Assembly: GCA_016302525.1 (NCBI GenBank)
Contig: JAEDNJ010000065.1
Span: forward strand, 1-8,171
Direction: 5' to 3'
DNA length: 8,171 nt
Source: Phascolarctobacterium sp.
Lineage (GTDB): Bacteria > Bacillota > Negativicutes > Acidaminococcales > Acidaminococcaceae
A program made the translations under genes and the position numbers. Under the pieces are notes generated by a model, which was not told the DNA's origin, did no database searches, and worked only from the letters and a program-made list of their open reading frames with translations. Below are positions 7,177-8,171 of the stretch, piece by piece (the first letter of the stretch is position 1; every line of letters begins with the position of its first letter).

Positions 7177-8151
7177 ATGGATAGTATGTTAGAGCGCGCT
7201 AGAGAGGTGCTGCGCATGGAGGCTGAGGCTATTTTAGAGCAGGTGCCTCGTGTGGATGAAAGCTTTGTAGCTGCAGTACAATTAATTTTAAATTGCAAGG
7301 GGCGTACTGTAATTACAGGTATGGGCAAATCTGGTCTTGTGGGCCGTAAAATGGCTGCTACCTTAGCTAGTACCGGTACTCCCTCCTTCTTTGTGCACCC
7401 TGCCGAGGGTATTCATGGCGATTTAGGCATGATTACTGCTAATGATGTGGTTATTGCCCTGTCCAACAGTGGTGAAACGGGCGAGGTGCTGAACATTCTG
7501 CCCTCTCTGCGCCGCATTGGCGCTAGCCTGATTGCCATGGTAGGCAACAGCAAATCTACTTTAGCAAAAAATGCTGATGTAGTGCTGAATGTTAGCGTGA
7601 GCAGTGAGGCCTGCCCCCTAGGCCTGGCTCCTACCAGCAGTACGACTGCTGCCTTGGCCTTTGGTGATGCCTTGGCTCTGGTGCTTTTAGAGCAGCACCA
7701 TTTTACCGCTAGTCAGTTTGCTGTCTTCCATCCTGGTGGCTCCTTAGGTCGTAAGCTGCTCCTGACCGTGGGCAATATTATGCACGGTGGCGAGGATAAC
7801 CCCATTGTCAGCGGTGATATTACGGTTCAGGATGCTCTCTTTGTCATTACCGACAAGGGCTTGGGTGCTGTTTCTGTAGTTGATGACGAGGGTGTACTCG
7901 TAGGTCTGTTGACCGATGGCGATATTCGTCGTGGTCTGCGCAAGGGCGTAGACTTCCTGCAACATCCTGTTTTGGAAATTATGACCAAAACTCCGAAGAC
8001 GATTACCGCAGATAAGCTGGCGGCTCAGGCTCTGCACATCATGGAAAGCAACCAACCCAAGCCGATTACGGTGCTGCCTGTAGTTGACGAAAAGAAACGT
8101 GTAATTGGCTTATTGCATATGACCGACTTGGTTAAGCAGGGTGTGGTTTAA
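7177..8151 (+). CDS. kdsD: Arabinose-5-phosphate isomerase (SIS domain plus two CBS domains)
   Basis: KdsD interconverts ribulose-5-phosphate and arabinose-5-phosphate, the first step towards Kdo. From the ATG at 7177 it has 324 residues (E. coli KdsD 328). The SIS sugar-isomerase domain covers about residues 40-175, with GMGKSG (48-53), an ASTGTPSFFVHPAE-type segment (64-77), HGDLGM (80-85), SNSGET (96-101) and APTSSTT (151-157). FHPGGSLGR (184-192) follows. Two CBS domains lie at about 201-257 and 267-322, including TDGDIRR (246-252) and MTDLVK (315-320). The frame could begin five codons earlier at GTG 7162, but that codon has no usable ribosome binding site, whereas the ATG has AAGGTGG upstream. 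The paralogues KpsF and GutQ share this architecture; position beside kdsA makes KdsD the best call. Confidence 0.94.
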   Translation: MDSMLERAREVLRMEAEAILEQVPRVDESFVAAVQLILNCKGRTVITGMGKSGLVGRKMAATLASTGTPSFFVHPAEGIHGDLGMITANDVVIALSNSGETGEVLNILPSLRRIGASLIAMVGNSKSTLAKNADVVLNVSVSSEACPLGLAPTSSTTAALAFGDALALVLLEQHHFTASQFAVFHPGGSLGRKLLLTVGNIMHGGEDNPIVSGDITVQDALFVITDKGLGAVSVVDDEGVLVGLLTDGDIRRGLRKGVDFLQHPVLEIMTKTPKTITADKLAAQALHIMESNQPKPITVLPVVDEKKRVIGLLHMTDLVKQGVV

Positions 8152-8154
8152 GCT

Positions 8155-8171
8155 ATGGAGAAAAAATTAGC
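8155..8171 (+). CDS. Start of next gene, probably Kdo-8-phosphate phosphatase (partial)
   Basis: An ATG three bases after the kdsD stop opens a frame reading MEKKL and then runs off the window. A G-rich stretch, AGGGTG (8138-8143), inside the end of kdsD may be its ribosome binding site. KdsC, a HAD-family enzyme that removes phosphate from Kdo-8-phosphate, is the one Kdo-pathway enzyme not yet seen here. It often follows kdsD and often starts with a short charged stretch of this kind. Five codons give no direct evidence of function, so the product is inferred from context only. Confidence 0.45.

Overview
The window is a compact, single-direction lipopolysaccharide (LPS) operon segment. Six complete genes lie on the + strand, with a probable gene tail before them and the first codons of another gene after them. 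In order they are lpxB, msbA, a waaA-lpxK gene fusion, kdsB, kdsA and kdsD. The last 17 bases open a reading frame that is probably kdsC.

Organism. The gene content shows a diderm bacterium that makes Kdo-lipid A. Good AGGAG-type ribosome binding sites, moderate GC by eye, protein features (the LpxB sequence, a cysteine-type KdsA, the fused Kdo transferase/lipid A kinase) and the gene order resemble the large outer-membrane cluster of Negativicutes (diderm Firmicutes). That placement is an inference from recalled family patterns; I cannot name a genus.

Layout. Positions 1-105 hold a possible C-terminal tail of the preceding gene (perhaps lpxI), an AT-rich stretch with two overlapping promoter-like sequences, and a small hairpin. 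From 106 to 6285, lpxB, msbA, waaA-lpxK and kdsB are joined by ATGA or TAATG stop/start overlaps, so they are almost certainly co-transcribed and translationally coupled. kdsA follows after 24 bases. kdsD follows after about 45 bases that contain a perfect inverted repeat, and the next gene starts 3 bases after kdsD. There is no gene-free stretch longer than about 105 bases, and I see no mobile elements, tRNAs, rRNAs or CRISPR arrays.

How the genes work together. KdsD, KdsA, (KdsC) and KdsB convert ribulose-5-phosphate and PEP into CMP-Kdo. LpxB makes the lipid A disaccharide, LpxK phosphorylates it at the 4' position to give lipid IVA, and WaaA transfers Kdo from CMP-Kdo onto lipid IVA. MsbA flips the finished Kdo-lipid A across the inner membrane. 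The two consecutive steps LpxK then WaaA are carried on one 842-residue polypeptide with both sets of family motifs present. This fusion is the most unusual thing in the window. I found no evidence for an undescribed system; the rest is a well-formed housekeeping LPS operon.
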